A stretch of DNA of 64,000 nucleotides from Pseudomonas grimontii (GCF_007858185.1 NZ_VFES01000003.1:62001-126000), one strand, 5' to 3'; positions 48,485 through 58,272 are shown, numbered from the stretch's first letter. Notes: generated from the letters alone by a model not told the origin. Program-made: numbers and translations.

Positions 48485-50590
48485 TTGCCGAGCATAGACG
48501 CCCTCGCCGATCGCTTATCGACCTACCTCGGCCCCGACCAGGTCAACCTGGTCCGCCGAGCGTATTTCTACGCCGAACAAGCCCACGACGGCCAACGCCG
48601 CCGAAGCGGTGAGGCGTACGTCACCCATCCTCTTGCGGTGGCGAATATCCTGGCCGACATGCACATGGACCATCAGAGCCTGATGGCCGCGATGCTGCAT
48701 GACGTGATCGAAGACACCGGTATTGCCAAGGAGGCGCTCAGCGCGCAATTTGGCGAAACCGTGGCCGAACTGGTCGACGGGGTCAGCAAACTGACCCAGA
48801 TGAACTTCGAGACCAAGGCCGAAGCCCAGGCGGAAAACTTCCAGAAGATGGCCATGGCCATGGCCCGGGATATCCGCGTGATCCTGGTCAAGCTGGCCGA
48901 CCGGCTGCACAACATGCGCACGCTGGAAGTGCTGTCCGGCGAAAAACGCCGGCGCATCGCCAAGGAAACCCTGGAAATCTACGCGCCCATCGCCAACCGG
49001 CTGGGCATGCACGCCATTCGTATCGAGTTCGAAGACCTCGGCTTCAAGGCCATGCACCCGATGCGTTCGGCGCGCATCTACCAGGCCGTCAAGCGCGCCC
49101 GGGGCAACCGCAAGGAAATCGTCAACAAGATCGAAGAATCCCTGAGCCATTGCCTGGCGATCGACGAAATCGAGGGCGAGGTCAGTGGCCGGCAGAAGCA
49201 CATCTACGGCATCTACAAGAAGATGCGCGGCAAGCGCCGGGCCTTTAACGAGATCATGGACGTGTACGCGTTCCGCATCATCGTGGACAAGGTCGATACC
49301 TGCTACCGCGTGCTCGGCGCTGTACATAATTTGTACAAACCCCTGCCGGGGCGCTTCAAGGACTACATCGCCATTCCCAAGGCCAACGGCTATCAATCGC
49401 TGCATACCACGCTGTTCGGTATGCACGGGGTGCCGATCGAGATCCAGATCCGTACCCGCGAAATGGAAGAGATGGCCAACAACGGCATCGCCGCCCATTG
49501 GCTGTACAAATCCAGCGGCGACGAGCAGCCCAAAGGCACCCATGCCCGCGCCCGCCAGTGGGTCAAGGGCGTGCTGGAAATGCAGCAACGTGCCGGCAAC
49601 TCCCTGGAATTTATCGAAAGCGTGAAGATCGACCTGTTCCCGGACGAGGTCTACGTGTTCACGCCCAAAGGCCGGATCATGGAGCTGCCCAAAGGCTCCA
49701 CCGCGGTCGACTTTGCCTACGCGGTGCACACCGACGTCGGTAACAGCTGCATTGCCTGCCGGATCAACCGCCGCCTGGCCCCGCTGTCGGAACCGCTGCA
49801 AAGCGGCTCCACGGTCGAGATCGTCAGTGCACCCGGCGCGCGCCCGAACCCGGCGTGGCTGAACTTCGTGGTCACCGGCAAGGCGCGCACGCACATCCGC
49901 CACGCGCTGAAACTGCAGCGCCGCTCCGAGTCCATCAGCCTGGGCGAACGCCTGCTGAACAAAGTGCTCAACGGCTTCGACAGCGCCCTGGACAAGATTC
50001 CGCAAGAGCGCGTGCAAGCGATGCTCCACGAGTACCGCCAGGAAACCATCGAAGACCTGTTGGAAGATATTGGCCTGGGCAACCGCATGGCCTACGTGGT
50101 CGCCCGCCGCCTGCTGGGTGAAGGCGAACAACTGCCAAGCCCGGAAGGCCCACTGGCGATTCGCGGAACCGAGGGCCTGGTGCTCAGCTACGCCAAATGC
50201 TGCACGCCGATCCCGGGCGACCCGATCGTGGGCCACCTGTCGGCTGGCAAAGGCATGGTGGTTCACCTCGACAACTGCCGCAACATCACCGAGATCCGTC
50301 ACAACCCGGAAAAATGCATCCAGCTCTCGTGGGCCAAGGATGTCACCGGCGAATTCAACGTCGAGCTGCGCGTGGAGCTGGAACACCAGCGCGGCCTGAT
50401 CGCCCTGCTGGCCAGCAGCGTCAACGCAGCCGACGGCAACATCGAGAAAATCAGCATGGACGAGCGCGATGGTCGCATCAGCGTGGTCCAGCTGGTGGTC
50501 AGCGTGCATGACCGCGTGCACCTGGCCCGCGTGATCAAGAAACTGCGCGCCTTGACCGGTGTGATCCGCATCACCCGCATGCGTGCGTAG
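48485..50590 (+). CDS. spoT: Bifunctional (p)ppGpp synthetase/hydrolase SpoT
   Basis: This 701-aa stringent-response enzyme both makes and hydrolyses ppGpp. Domain order: HD hydrolase (about 20-180, with AAMLHDVIEDTG), synthetase (about 200-370, GRFKDYIAIPKANGYQSLHT), TGS (about 390-450, VYVFTPKGRIMELPKGSTAVDFAYAVH), helical and Cys/ZFD region (YAKCCTPIPGDPIVG) and C-terminal ACT domain. Translation begins with TTG at 48485 (MPSIDALADRL), which fits the conserved start. It follows rpoZ. Confidence 0.96.
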   Translation: MPSIDALADRLSTYLGPDQVNLVRRAYFYAEQAHDGQRRRSGEAYVTHPLAVANILADMHMDHQSLMAAMLHDVIEDTGIAKEALSAQFGETVAELVDGVSKLTQMNFETKAEAQAENFQKMAMAMARDIRVILVKLADRLHNMRTLEVLSGEKRRRIAKETLEIYAPIANRLGMHAIRIEFEDLGFKAMHPMRSARIYQAVKRARGNRKEIVNKIEESLSHCLAIDEIEGEVSGRQKHIYGIYKKMRGKRRAFNEIMDVYAFRIIVDKVDTCYRVLGAVHNLYKPLPGRFKDYIAIPKANGYQSLHTTLFGMHGVPIEIQIRTREMEEMANNGIAAHWLYKSSGDEQPKGTHARARQWVKGVLEMQQRAGNSLEFIESVKIDLFPDEVYVFTPKGRIMELPKGSTAVDFAYAVHTDVGNSCIACRINRRLAPLSEPLQSGSTVEIVSAPGARPNPAWLNFVVTGKARTHIRHALKLQRRSESISLGERLLNKVLNGFDSALDKIPQERVQAMLHEYRQETIEDLLEDIGLGNRMAYVVARRLLGEGEQLPSPEGPLAIRGTEGLVLSYAKCCTPIPGDPIVGHLSAGKGMVVHLDNCRNITEIRHNPEKCIQLSWAKDVTGEFNVELRVELEHQRGLIALLASSVNAADGNIEKISMDERDGRISVVQLVVSVHDRVHLARVIKKLRALTGVIRITRMRA

Positions 50591-50614
50591 CCCATCCATT
50601 ACAAGGAGTCATTC

Positions 50615-50995
50615 ATGACCAAGACCGTTATCACCAGCGACAAAGCCCCAGCCGCCATCGGTACTTACTCCCAGGCCATCAAGGCAGGCAACACCGTCTA
50701 CATGTCCGGCCAGATCCCGCTGGACCCAAAGACCATGGAACTGGTGGAAGGCTTCGAAGCCCAGACCGTACAGGTCTTTGAAAACCTCAAGTCCGTGGCC
50801 GAAGCTGCAGGCGGCTCCTTCAAGGACATCGTCAAACTGAACATCTTCCTCACCGACCTGAGCCACTTCGCCAAGGTCAACGAGATCATGGGCAAGTACT
50901 TCGAACAACCTTACCCAGCCCGTGCCGCCATTGGCGTTGCAGCCCTGCCAAAGGGCGCGCAGGTTGAGATGGACGCGATTCTGGTCATCGAGTAA
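50615..50995 (+). CDS. ridA: RidA family imine/enamine deaminase
   Basis: This 126-aa protein removes reactive 2-aminoacrylate by hydrolysing enamine/imine intermediates. Signature segments are [42 protein letters not shown] and the C-terminal [22 protein letters not shown]. The Arg in PARAAI is the substrate anchor. It follows spoT by 24 bases with an AAGGAG site. Length is exact for RidA. A second RidA-type gene lies in the dad operon. Confidence 0.93.
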   Translation: MTKTVITSDKAPAAIGTYSQAIKAGNTVYMSGQIPLDPKTMELVEGFEAQTVQVFENLKSVAEAAGGSFKDIVKLNIFLTDLSHFAKVNEIMGKYFEQPYPARAAIGVAALPKGAQVEMDAILVIE

Positions 50996-51051
50996 AACAC
51001 CCGGCGCAGCCTCCACAGGCTGCGCCGACTTCGTTTTAAAAGGATTTCATG

Positions 51052-51795
51052 ATGCGCAAAGCGCTTGTAGCCTCTTCGTTGCTCGCCCTGTTGCTCGGCG
51101 GCTGCGCCAGCAACCCTGCCGACCTGGATGTGAGCGGCACCTGGATCAACCAGGTCGCCATCGATGCGGCAGCCAAAGGCGGCCCTTTGCGTGAAGCACT
51201 GCAAAGCTTTGGCCCGAACCTCGAATGGGAGGTCAACCCCAAGGCCTCGCAGGCGCGCTACTACAACGGTTTTGAAGTAGCCGAAGGCAAGTTGCTCGGT
51301 GAGCAATCCGGCGCCTGGAGCGTCGACTTCTATGGCAGCTCCGCCACCGAGCTCAAGCGCAAAGACAAGCAACTGCTGCAAGTGGCCAACGACAACGAGC
51401 CCGAACAGCTTTTCGCACGCGCCAAGGAACCCGCACCAGAAGGCGCGCCACTGGGCGCCAACTTCGAGCGTGCGCTGTACTCGGCCTACATGGGCGGCGA
51501 CTGGAAGATCACTGACGGCTTCGGCAACGGCGCCATCGTGCAGTTCCAGCCCGACGGCAAGGTCGTGGGCCTGCCCAATGTCGATCGGTACTCACTGTGC
51601 CTGGCCGGTGACTGCGCCTCCATGAGCGGCGGCTACGACAGCATGTGGCTGCAACTCAACGGCGTAGGCAACCCGTGGATCTTCGTGCGCAAGGGCAAGC
51701 AGCTGGAGATCTTCCAGGCGGTCAACACCGCCCAGGCCGACGAAGTGCCTTCGTTTACACCGGGCCCTCGCCAATGGCTGCTTGAGAAGCAATAG
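51052..51795 (+). CDS. Predicted lipoprotein, function unknown
   Basis: This 247-aa protein has a lipoprotein signal ending LLLGGCAS (Cys about 18). The body contains VSGTWINQVAIDAAAKGGPLREALQ and a C-terminal half that looks beta-rich (GNGAIVQFQPDGKVVGLPNVDRYSLCLAGDCASM). I do not recognise a characterised family. P. aeruginosa has a conserved hypothetical at this place. Two ATG codons (51049, 51052) adjoin; an AAAAGGA site serves either. A REP palindrome lies downstream. Confidence 0.75.
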   Translation: MRKALVASSLLALLLGGCASNPADLDVSGTWINQVAIDAAAKGGPLREALQSFGPNLEWEVNPKASQARYYNGFEVAEGKLLGEQSGAWSVDFYGSSATELKRKDKQLLQVANDNEPEQLFARAKEPAPEGAPLGANFERALYSAYMGGDWKITDGFGNGAIVQFQPDGKVVGLPNVDRYSLCLAGDCASMSGGYDSMWLQLNGVGNPWIFVRKGKQLEIFQAVNTAQADEVPSFTPGPRQWLLEKQ

Positions 51796-51813
51796 CCATC
51801 CAAGCGCATGCCT

Positions 51814-51846
51814 AAATGTGGGAGGGGACTTGCCCCTCCCACATGT
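51814..51846. repeat. REP-type palindrome
   Basis: AAATGTGGGAGGGGACTT pairs with the CCCCTCCCACATGTT arm. It is a single REP unit between two convergent genes and probably a terminator. Same family as 9021, 18313 and 31524. Confidence 0.75.
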
Positions 51847-51857
51847 TCAACCGTACT

Positions 51858-52712
51858 TCAACCTTTCAGAATGGCCGCATAACCCTCGCGATAGCTCGGG
51901 TAGGCCGGCGCCCAACCCAGCGCCTTGGCTCGGGCATTACTGCACTGCTTGCTGCCCGCTCGCCGCACACTGGCGTCCTCGGACCACTCCGTCACGCCCA
52001 GGTAGTCACGCAACCACGCCACCACCTCAGCCAGCGGCGCCGGTGCGTCGTCGACGCCGATATAGACCTTATCCAGCGAACCGCCCTGCTCTACATGCCG
52101 CAGCAAAAACGCGAGCAAGCCCGCCGCATCGTCCGCGTGAATCCGGTTGCCATATAGAGGAGGGTCGATCGCCACACGGTAGCCTTGGCGCACTTGGGTC
52201 AGCAGCCACTCACGGCCTGGGCCATAGATGCCGGTCAGGCGCACAATGCTTGCCGGGATGCCGCTATTGAGCGCCACTTGCTCGGCCTCCAGCATCACCT
52301 GCCCGGAATAGCCTTTCGCCTGGGTCTCAGACGTTTCGTCGACCCATTCGCCATTTTGCTGGCCATACACACTGCTGCTGGACACAAACAGCAGGTGCTT
52401 GGGCTCCTGGCCATAATCCTTCAGCCACTCCAGCACATGCTGCAAACCTTGCACGTAAGCCGCGCGATAACCGGCCTCATCGTGGTCGGTCGCGGCGGCG
52501 CAGTACACCAGGTAATCCACCCCGCCGATCGGCCAGGTGTCAGGGCAATCCTTGTTGAACAGGTCGCCGGCGATGCCAATCACCCCGTCGGGCAGGCGTG
52601 AAATATCGCGCCGCAGGCCATGAACCTCCCATTCCGAGGCCAGCAATTGGCTAGCCAGCCGACTACCCACATCGCCACATCCGGCAATCACAACAGAAGG
52701 CACAGACATCAT
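51858..52712 (-). CDS. NAD(P)-dependent epimerase/SDR-family protein (YeeZ-like)
   Basis: This 284-aa cytosolic protein has an N-terminal Rossmann fold (VVIAGCGDVGSRLASQLL) and the extended-SDR fragment FVSSSSVYGQQNGEWVDE, but the Tyr-x3-Lys pair is not standard (GYSGQVMLEAE). It resembles YeeZ, an uncharacterised NAD(P)-binding protein. It is convergent with the preceding lipoprotein gene and divergent from exbB. The substrate is unknown. Confidence 0.82.
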   Translation of the reverse strand: MMSVPSVVIAGCGDVGSRLASQLLASEWEVHGLRRDISRLPDGVIGIAGDLFNKDCPDTWPIGGVDYLVYCAAATDHDEAGYRAAYVQGLQHVLEWLKDYGQEPKHLLFVSSSSVYGQQNGEWVDETSETQAKGYSGQVMLEAEQVALNSGIPASIVRLTGIYGPGREWLLTQVRQGYRVAIDPPLYGNRIHADDAAGLLAFLLRHVEQGGSLDKVYIGVDDAPAPLAEVVAWLRDYLGVTEWSEDASVRRAGSKQCSNARAKALGWAPAYPSYREGYAAILKG

Positions 52713-52801
52713 AAAACTCCGTTCTTAAAGGTCTAGATTAGCCCTCGCAGATGACCGACGGCCAGAAAAAGGGCAAATAAAGTTACTGTATTACTTCTGT
52801 T

Positions 52802-52826
52802 AACAAGAATTACTTGCAATAATAAC
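52802..52826. promoter_or_regulatory. Weak Fur-box-like site before exbB
   Basis: AACAAGAATTACTTGCAATA has the inverted pair CAAG/CTTG and an AT-rich core. It lies about 75-100 bp upstream of exbB, where iron-repressed genes commonly carry a Fur box. Match to the consensus is loose. Confidence 0.35.
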
Positions 52827-52898
52827 CGCCCATTTGTCCTCGACCTCTTGGGGTCTGGAAGGACGATCACTCATTTTTTTCTCTCAGGTCCGGCCAGC

Positions 52899-53870
52899 AT
52901 GACATGTAATACAACCCCCGCTTCGCCAACCAAGCTTCACAGCCCTTCCCGCGCCTGGCGTGCGATTGCTGCGCTGCTGTTCAGCGTAATGCTGGCGCCG
53001 ACCGCCGCATTCGCCGATGCCACCGCCCCGGCTACCCCGGCAGCCGCCGAGCAGAATACCGCCACTCCGGCTGCTCCCACTGCAGCACCGGCCGCTACCG
53101 ACCCGGCTGCCGCTGCCGCTGCCGACGACACCGGCGTAGTGCTGGAAGAAGACAACACCCTGGGCATGGCCCACGACCTGTCGCCATGGGGCATGTACCA
53201 GAATGCTGACGTGGTGGTGAAAGCCGTGATGATCGGCCTGGCCATCGCCTCGATCATTACCTGGACCATCTGGATCGCCAAAGGCTTCGAGCTGCTGGGT
53301 GCCAAGCGTCGTCTGCGCACTGAAATCGTCCACCTGAAGAAGGCCACCACCCTCAAGGAAGCCAGCGAAAGCGCGACCAAGAAGGGCACCCTGGCCAACA
53401 CCCTGGTGCACGACGCGCTGGAAGAAATGCGCCTGTCGGCCAACACCCGTGAAAAAGAAGGCATCAAGGAACGCGTGGCTTTCCGCCTGGAGCGTCTCGT
53501 TGCAGCCTGCGGCCGTAACATGAGCAGCGGCACGGGTGTGCTGGCTACCATCGGTTCAACCGCGCCGTTCGTCGGTCTGTTCGGTACCGTATGGGGCATC
53601 ATGAACAGCTTCATCGGCATCGCCAAAACCCAGACCACCAACCTCGCCGTCGTTGCCCCCGGCATCGCCGAAGCCTTGCTGGCAACCGCTCTCGGCCTGG
53701 TCGCCGCGATTCCTGCGGTAGTGATCTACAACGTCTTCGCCCGTTCGATTGCCGGCTACAAGGCCCAGGTATCGGACGCGTCGGCAGAAGTCCTGCTGCT
53801 GGTCAGCCGCGACCTCGATCACCTGCCTACCGAGCGCAGCTCGCAACCGCACATGGTGAAAGTGGGGTAA
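52899..53870 (+). CDS. exbB: ExbB, energy-transducing membrane protein
   Basis: This 323-aa inner-membrane protein forms the proton channel with ExbD that powers TonB. The N-terminus has a signal-like segment (AIAALLFSVMLAPTAAFA) followed by an Ala/Pro/Thr-rich periplasmic region (about 40-90), typical of the long pseudomonad ExbB. Three hydrophobic helices follow; the segment GIAEALLATALGLVAAIPAVVIYN is conserved. The start at 52899 gives a proper signal peptide. It is the first gene of exbB-exbD-tonB. Confidence 0.94.
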   Translation: MTCNTTPASPTKLHSPSRAWRAIAALLFSVMLAPTAAFADATAPATPAAAEQNTATPAAPTAAPAATDPAAAAAADDTGVVLEEDNTLGMAHDLSPWGMYQNADVVVKAVMIGLAIASIITWTIWIAKGFELLGAKRRLRTEIVHLKKATTLKEASESATKKGTLANTLVHDALEEMRLSANTREKEGIKERVAFRLERLVAACGRNMSSGTGVLATIGSTAPFVGLFGTVWGIMNSFIGIAKTQTTNLAVVAPGIAEALLATALGLVAAIPAVVIYNVFARSIAGYKAQVSDASAEVLLLVSRDLDHLPTERSSQPHMVKVG

Positions 53871-53876
53871 TCGGCC

Positions 53877-54302
53877 ATGGGCCTGCATTTGAATCAAGGC
53901 GACGACGAACTCGTCGAGAACCACGAAATCAACGTCACGCCGTTTATCGACGTGATGCTGGTGCTGCTGATCATCTTCATGGTGGCCGCGCCATTAGCCA
54001 CCGTGGACATCAAGGTTGACCTGCCCGCGTCCAGCGCCAAGCCGGCGCCGCGGCCGGAGAAACCGGTGTTCCTCAGCGTCAAGGCGGACCAACGCCTGTT
54101 CCTGGGTGAAGAAGAAGTCAAAGCCGAAACCCTGGGGCAGGTGCTCGATGCCAAGACCCAAGGCAAGAAAGACACGACGATCTTCTTCCAGGCCGACAAG
54201 GGCGTGGACTACGGCAACCTGATGAGCGTGATGGATGCCCTACGGGCAGCCGGCTACCTCAAGGTAGGCCTGGTCGGACTTGAGACGGCAGCCAAGAAAT
54301 GA
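53877..54302 (+). CDS. exbD: ExbD, energy-transducing membrane protein
   Basis: This 141-aa protein has a single transmembrane helix near the N-terminus (about 21-43) carrying the conserved acidic residue in NVTPFIDVMLVLLIIFMV, needed for proton use. The remainder is a periplasmic domain. It starts six bases after exbB and overlaps tonB by four bases (ATGA), so the three genes are translationally coupled. Confidence 0.96.
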   Translation: MGLHLNQGDDELVENHEINVTPFIDVMLVLLIIFMVAAPLATVDIKVDLPASSAKPAPRPEKPVFLSVKADQRLFLGEEEVKAETLGQVLDAKTQGKKDTTIFFQADKGVDYGNLMSVMDALRAAGYLKVGLVGLETAAKK

Positions 54303-55048
54303 TCACGACGCGCCACAAACTGACGCGTTATGGCACCAGCCTTGCCGTCGTGCTGGGCGTGCATGCCGTCGCGATTGCGTTGATGCTCCATATGTCGGTT
54401 CCGCGCCAGCCGCAACTGCCACCGGCTGCCATGGTCATTGATCTGGCGCCGATGCCAGCGCCGCCGCCTCCGGCACCGCCCAAGGTCGTCACGCCGCCGC
54501 AACCGCCTGCGCCGGTCGAAGAGCTGCCTTTGCCGAAGCTGGCCGAGGCACCCAAGCCAACGATCCAGGTGCCTAAGCCGGTCAAACCCAAGCCGAAGCC
54601 TCAGCCGCCCAAACCGGTGGAGAAAAAACCCGAGCCGCCCAAGGAGAAACCTTCCGAAGAGCCGCCGAGCGAAACGCCACCGACCAACACCCCAGCTGAA
54701 AAATCGGCCCAGCCGGTTCCTGGGCCGTCGCCCCAGCAGGTCGCTGCCAAAGCTTCCTGGGAAGGCAGCCTGCTGGCGCACTTGCAGAAGTACAAGAAGT
54801 ACCCGCCAGGTGCCCAGGCCCGTGGCAAGGAAGGCCTGAACCGCTTGCGCTTCGTGGTCGACGCCGACGGTAACGTGCTGTCCTACGAGTTGGTGGGCCG
54901 TTCCGGCAACGCCGACCTGGACCGCGCCACCCTGGACATGATCCGTCGTGCCCAGCCGCTGCCCAAGCCGCCGGCCGATATGCTCAAAGGCGGCAGCATC
55001 GAGATCGTTGCACCGTTCGTGTACAACATCGAAAAACGTCGTCGCTGA
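54299..55048 (+). CDS. tonB: TonB energy-transducing protein
   Basis: This 249-aa protein spans the periplasm to drive outer-membrane siderophore and vitamin receptors. It has a short N-terminal anchor (about 14-32), a long Pro/Lys-rich region (about 50-150), and a C-terminal TonB domain (YPPGAQARGKEGLNRLRFVVDADGNVLSYEL). The proline-rich segment is repetitive, of the PAPPPPAPPK and PKPKPQPPKP type. It is the third gene of the operon and is followed by a hairpin. Confidence 0.95.
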   Translation: MITTRHKLTRYGTSLAVVLGVHAVAIALMLHMSVPRQPQLPPAAMVIDLAPMPAPPPPAPPKVVTPPQPPAPVEELPLPKLAEAPKPTIQVPKPVKPKPKPQPPKPVEKKPEPPKEKPSEEPPSETPPTNTPAEKSAQPVPGPSPQQVAAKASWEGSLLAHLQKYKKYPPGAQARGKEGLNRLRFVVDADGNVLSYELVGRSGNADLDRATLDMIRRAQPLPKPPADMLKGGSIEIVAPFVYNIEKRRR

Positions 55049-55055
55049 AAATGAA

Positions 55056-55081
55056 AGTGGCGAGGGACACCCCTCGCCACT
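55056..55081 (+). terminator. Hairpin downstream of tonB
   Basis: AGTGGCGAGGG pairs with CCCTCGCCACT around an ACAC loop. It lies seven bases after the tonB stop. No T run follows, so it may be a Rho-assisted or weak terminator. Confidence 0.7.
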
Positions 55082-55190
55082 CTCAGCAAAATCCCGCGCA
55101 TTCCCCCCTCAATCCCCAGCAAAGTTCTGATAACGTGCGTCTATCGATTGCAGCCGGTATGCTTGGCCCGCAACCTCATGGACGCCCGCT

Positions 55191-56111
55191 ATGACTCTTA
55201 CAGAATTACGCTACATCGTTACCCTCGCCCAAGAGCAACACTTTGGCCACGCGGCCGAGCGTTGCCATGTCAGCCAGCCGACGCTGTCGGTGGGCGTGAA
55301 AAAGCTTGAAGACGAACTCGGTGTGCTGATTTTCGAGCGCAGCAAGAGCGCCGTGCGCCTCACCCCGGTGGGCGAAGGCATCGTTGCCCAGGCCCAGAAG
55401 GTGCTGGAACAAGCGCAAAGCATTCGCGAACTGGCCCAGGCCGGCAAGAACCAGCTGACCGCACCGCTGAAAGTCGGCGCCATCTATACCGTCGGCCCGT
55501 ACCTGTTCCCGCACCTGATCCCGCAGCTGCACCGCGTCGCACCGCAGATGCCGCTGTATATCGAAGAAAACTTCACCCACGTGCTGCGCGACAAACTGCG
55601 CAACGGCGAGCTGGACGCGATCATCATCGCCCTGCCATTCAACGAAGCGGATGTGTTGACCCTGCCGCTCTACGACGAGCCGTTCTACGTGCTGATGCCC
55701 GCCTCCCATCCGTGGACGCAAAAAGACACCATCGACGCCGGCCTGCTCAACGACAAGAGCCTGCTGCTGCTCGGCGAAGGCCACTGCTTCCGCGACCAGG
55801 TGCTGGAAGCCTGCCCCACCCTGACCAAAGGCAACGACGGCGCCAAGCACACCACCGTGGAATCCAGCTCCCTGGAAACCATCCGCCATATGGTCGCTTC
55901 CGGCCTGGGCATCTCGATCCTGCCGCTGTCGGCAGTGGACAGCCATCACTATGCCCCCGGCGTGATCGAAGTGCGTCCACTCACGCCACCGGTGCCGTTT
56001 CGCACCGTGGCGATCGCCTGGCGCGCCAGCTTCCCACGGCCCAAAGCGATTGAGATCCTCGCCGACTCGATCCGCCTGTGTTCGGTGGCCAAGCCGCCTG
56101 CTGCGAGCTAA
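55191..56111 (+). CDS. oxyR: Hydrogen-peroxide-sensing regulator OxyR
   Basis: This 306-aa LysR-family regulator activates catalase, peroxidase and iron-handling genes. The helix-turn-helix is at about 18-40 (HFGHAAERCHVSQPTLSVGVKK). The redox pair Cys199 (GEGHCFRD) and Cys208 (EACPT) is present at exactly the E. coli positions. It stands alone just before recG, a conserved pseudomonad arrangement. Its position beside the TonB operon suits iron-peroxide cross-control, but that is inference. Confidence 0.97.
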   Translation: MTLTELRYIVTLAQEQHFGHAAERCHVSQPTLSVGVKKLEDELGVLIFERSKSAVRLTPVGEGIVAQAQKVLEQAQSIRELAQAGKNQLTAPLKVGAIYTVGPYLFPHLIPQLHRVAPQMPLYIEENFTHVLRDKLRNGELDAIIIALPFNEADVLTLPLYDEPFYVLMPASHPWTQKDTIDAGLLNDKSLLLLGEGHCFRDQVLEACPTLTKGNDGAKHTTVESSSLETIRHMVASGLGISILPLSAVDSHHYAPGVIEVRPLTPPVPFRTVAIAWRASFPRPKAIEILADSIRLCSVAKPPAAS

Positions 56112-56119
56112 GTAAACGT

Positions 56120-58195
56120 ATGACGGAGCTGTCGCAGGTGTCGGTGACGGCACTCAAGGGTGTCGGTGAGGCCATGGCCGAGAAGCTGGCCAAGGTCGGT
56201 CTGGAAAACCTCCAGGACGTGCTGTTTCACCTGCCCTTGCGCTATCAGGATCGCACCCGCGTGGTGCCCATCGGCCAACTGCGCCCTGGGCAGGATGCGG
56301 TGGTCGAAGGCACCGTCAGCGGCGCCGACGTGGTGATGGGCAAGCGCCGCAGCCTGGTGGTGCGCCTGCAGGACGGCACCGGTGGCCTGAGCCTGCGCTT
56401 CTACCATTTCAGCAATGCACAAAAGGAAGGCCTCAAGCGTGGCACCCGCGTGCGCTGCTACGGCGAAGCCCGCCCCGGCGCCTCGGGCCTGGAGATCTAC
56501 CACCCGGAGTACCGCGCCATTACCGGCGACGAACCGCCCCCAGTGGACACCACCCTGACGCCGATCTACCCGCTCACCGAAGGCCTGACCCAACAACGCC
56601 TGCGCCAATTGTGCATGCAGACCCTGGGCATGCTCGGTCCGCAGAGCCTGCCCGACTGGCTGCCCCTGGAGCTGGCCCGCGACTATCAACTGGCGCCGCT
56701 GGCCGATGCAATTCGCTACCTGCATCACCCACCCGCGGATGCCGATGTCGACGAACTGGCCCTCGGTCATCACTGGGCCCAGCACCGCCTGGCGTTCGAA
56801 GAGCTGTTGACTCACCAGTTGTCCCAGCAACGCCTGCGCGAAAGCATGCGCTCCCTGCGTGCGCCCGCCATGCCCAAGGCTACGCGCCTGCCTGCGCAAT
56901 ACCTGGCCAACCTCGGCTTTGCGCCGACGGGAGCCCAGCAGCGCGTGGGCAATGAAATCGCCTACGACCTCAGCCAGCACGAGCCGATGCTGCGCCTGAT
57001 CCAGGGCGACGTAGGCGCGGGCAAGACCGTGGTCGCCGCCCTCGCCGCCCTGCAAGCCCTGGAAGCCGGTTACCAGGTGGCGCTGATGGCGCCCACCGAG
57101 ATCCTTGCCGAGCAGCACTTCATCACGTTCAAGCGCTGGCTTGAGCCCCTGGGCCTGGAAGTCGCGTGGCTGGCCGGCAAGCTCAAGGGCAAGACGCGTG
57201 CAGCGGCGCTGGAGCAGATCGCTGGCGGCGCACCGATGGTGGTGGGCACCCATGCGCTGTTCCAGGACGAAGTCCAGTTCAAGAACCTGGCCCTGGTGAT
57301 CATCGACGAACAGCACCGCTTCGGCGTGCAGCAGCGCCTGGCCCTGCGCCAGAAAGGCGTGGGCGGGCGCATGAACCCGCACCAGCTGATCATGACCGCC
57401 ACCCCGATCCCGCGCACCCTGGCCATGAGTGCCTACGCCGATCTCGACACCTCGATCCTCGACGAACTGCCCCCCGGGCGCACACCGGTCAACACCGTGC
57501 TGGTCACCGATACGCGCCGCGTCGAAGTGATCGAGCGTGTGCGCGGCGCCTGCGCCGAAGGCCGCCAGGCGTACTGGGTGTGCACGCTGATCGAAGAGTC
57601 CGAGGAACTGACCTGCCAGGCCGCCGAGACCACCTATGAAGACCTCACCAGCGCCTTGGGCGAACTCAAGGTCGGGCTGATCCACGGGCGCATGAAGCCC
57701 GCGGAAAAGGCGGCGGTGATGGCCGAATTCAAGGCCGGCAACCTGCAACTGCTGGTCGCTACCACCGTGATTGAAGTGGGCGTGGACGTGCCCAACGCCA
57801 GCCTGATGATCATCGAGAACCCCGAGCGCCTGGGCCTGGCGCAATTGCACCAACTGCGCGGCCGCGTCGGCCGGGGCAGCGCCGCCAGCCACTGCGTGCT
57901 GCTCTACCACCCGCCGCTGTCGCAGATCGGTCGCCAGCGCCTGGGGATCATGCGCGAAACCAACGACGGTTTTGTCATCGCCGAAAAAGACCTCGAACTG
58001 CGCGGCCCCGGCGAAATGCTCGGCACCCGCCAGACCGGCCTGCTGCAATTCAAGGTCGCCGACCTGATGCGCGACGCCGACCTGTTGCCTGCGGTGCGCG
58101 ATGCAGCGCAAGCGCTGCTGGAGCGCTGGCCGGATCACGTCAGCCCGCTGCTGGACCGCTGGCTGCGTCATGGGCAGCAATACGGCCAAGTGTGA
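56120..58195 (+). CDS. recG: ATP-dependent DNA helicase RecG
   Basis: This 691-aa SF2 helicase regresses stalled replication forks and branched DNA. The N-terminal wedge domain begins after MTELSQVSVTALKGVGEAMAEKLAKVG. Walker A is LIQGDVGAGKTVVA and the helicase motif II is IIDEQHRFGVQQR. Later motifs include TATPIPRTLAM and the C-terminal conserved ELRGPGEMLGTRQTG. The start at 56120 lies nine bases after the oxyR stop. Confidence 0.96.
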   Translation: MTELSQVSVTALKGVGEAMAEKLAKVGLENLQDVLFHLPLRYQDRTRVVPIGQLRPGQDAVVEGTVSGADVVMGKRRSLVVRLQDGTGGLSLRFYHFSNAQKEGLKRGTRVRCYGEARPGASGLEIYHPEYRAITGDEPPPVDTTLTPIYPLTEGLTQQRLRQLCMQTLGMLGPQSLPDWLPLELARDYQLAPLADAIRYLHHPPADADVDELALGHHWAQHRLAFEELLTHQLSQQRLRESMRSLRAPAMPKATRLPAQYLANLGFAPTGAQQRVGNEIAYDLSQHEPMLRLIQGDVGAGKTVVAALAALQALEAGYQVALMAPTEILAEQHFITFKRWLEPLGLEVAWLAGKLKGKTRAAALEQIAGGAPMVVGTHALFQDEVQFKNLALVIIDEQHRFGVQQRLALRQKGVGGRMNPHQLIMTATPIPRTLAMSAYADLDTSILDELPPGRTPVNTVLVTDTRRVEVIERVRGACAEGRQAYWVCTLIEESEELTCQAAETTYEDLTSALGELKVGLIHGRMKPAEKAAVMAEFKAGNLQLLVATTVIEVGVDVPNASLMIIENPERLGLAQLHQLRGRVGRGSAASHCVLLYHPPLSQIGRQRLGIMRETNDGFVIAEKDLELRGPGEMLGTRQTGLLQFKVADLMRDADLLPAVRDAAQALLERWPDHVSPLLDRWLRHGQQYGQV

Positions 58196-58272
58196 CACCT
58201 GACTCACTTATCCGACCTACAGTTGTATCAAGCTGGTTATACTTCGGTGAATGTAGGAAATTGGATCAGGCC

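Noticed and set aside
48515..50599. 694-codon frame antisense to spoT
   Set aside because: SpoT is unambiguous on the plus strand. The antisense product is His/Gln/Val-rich with no domain.
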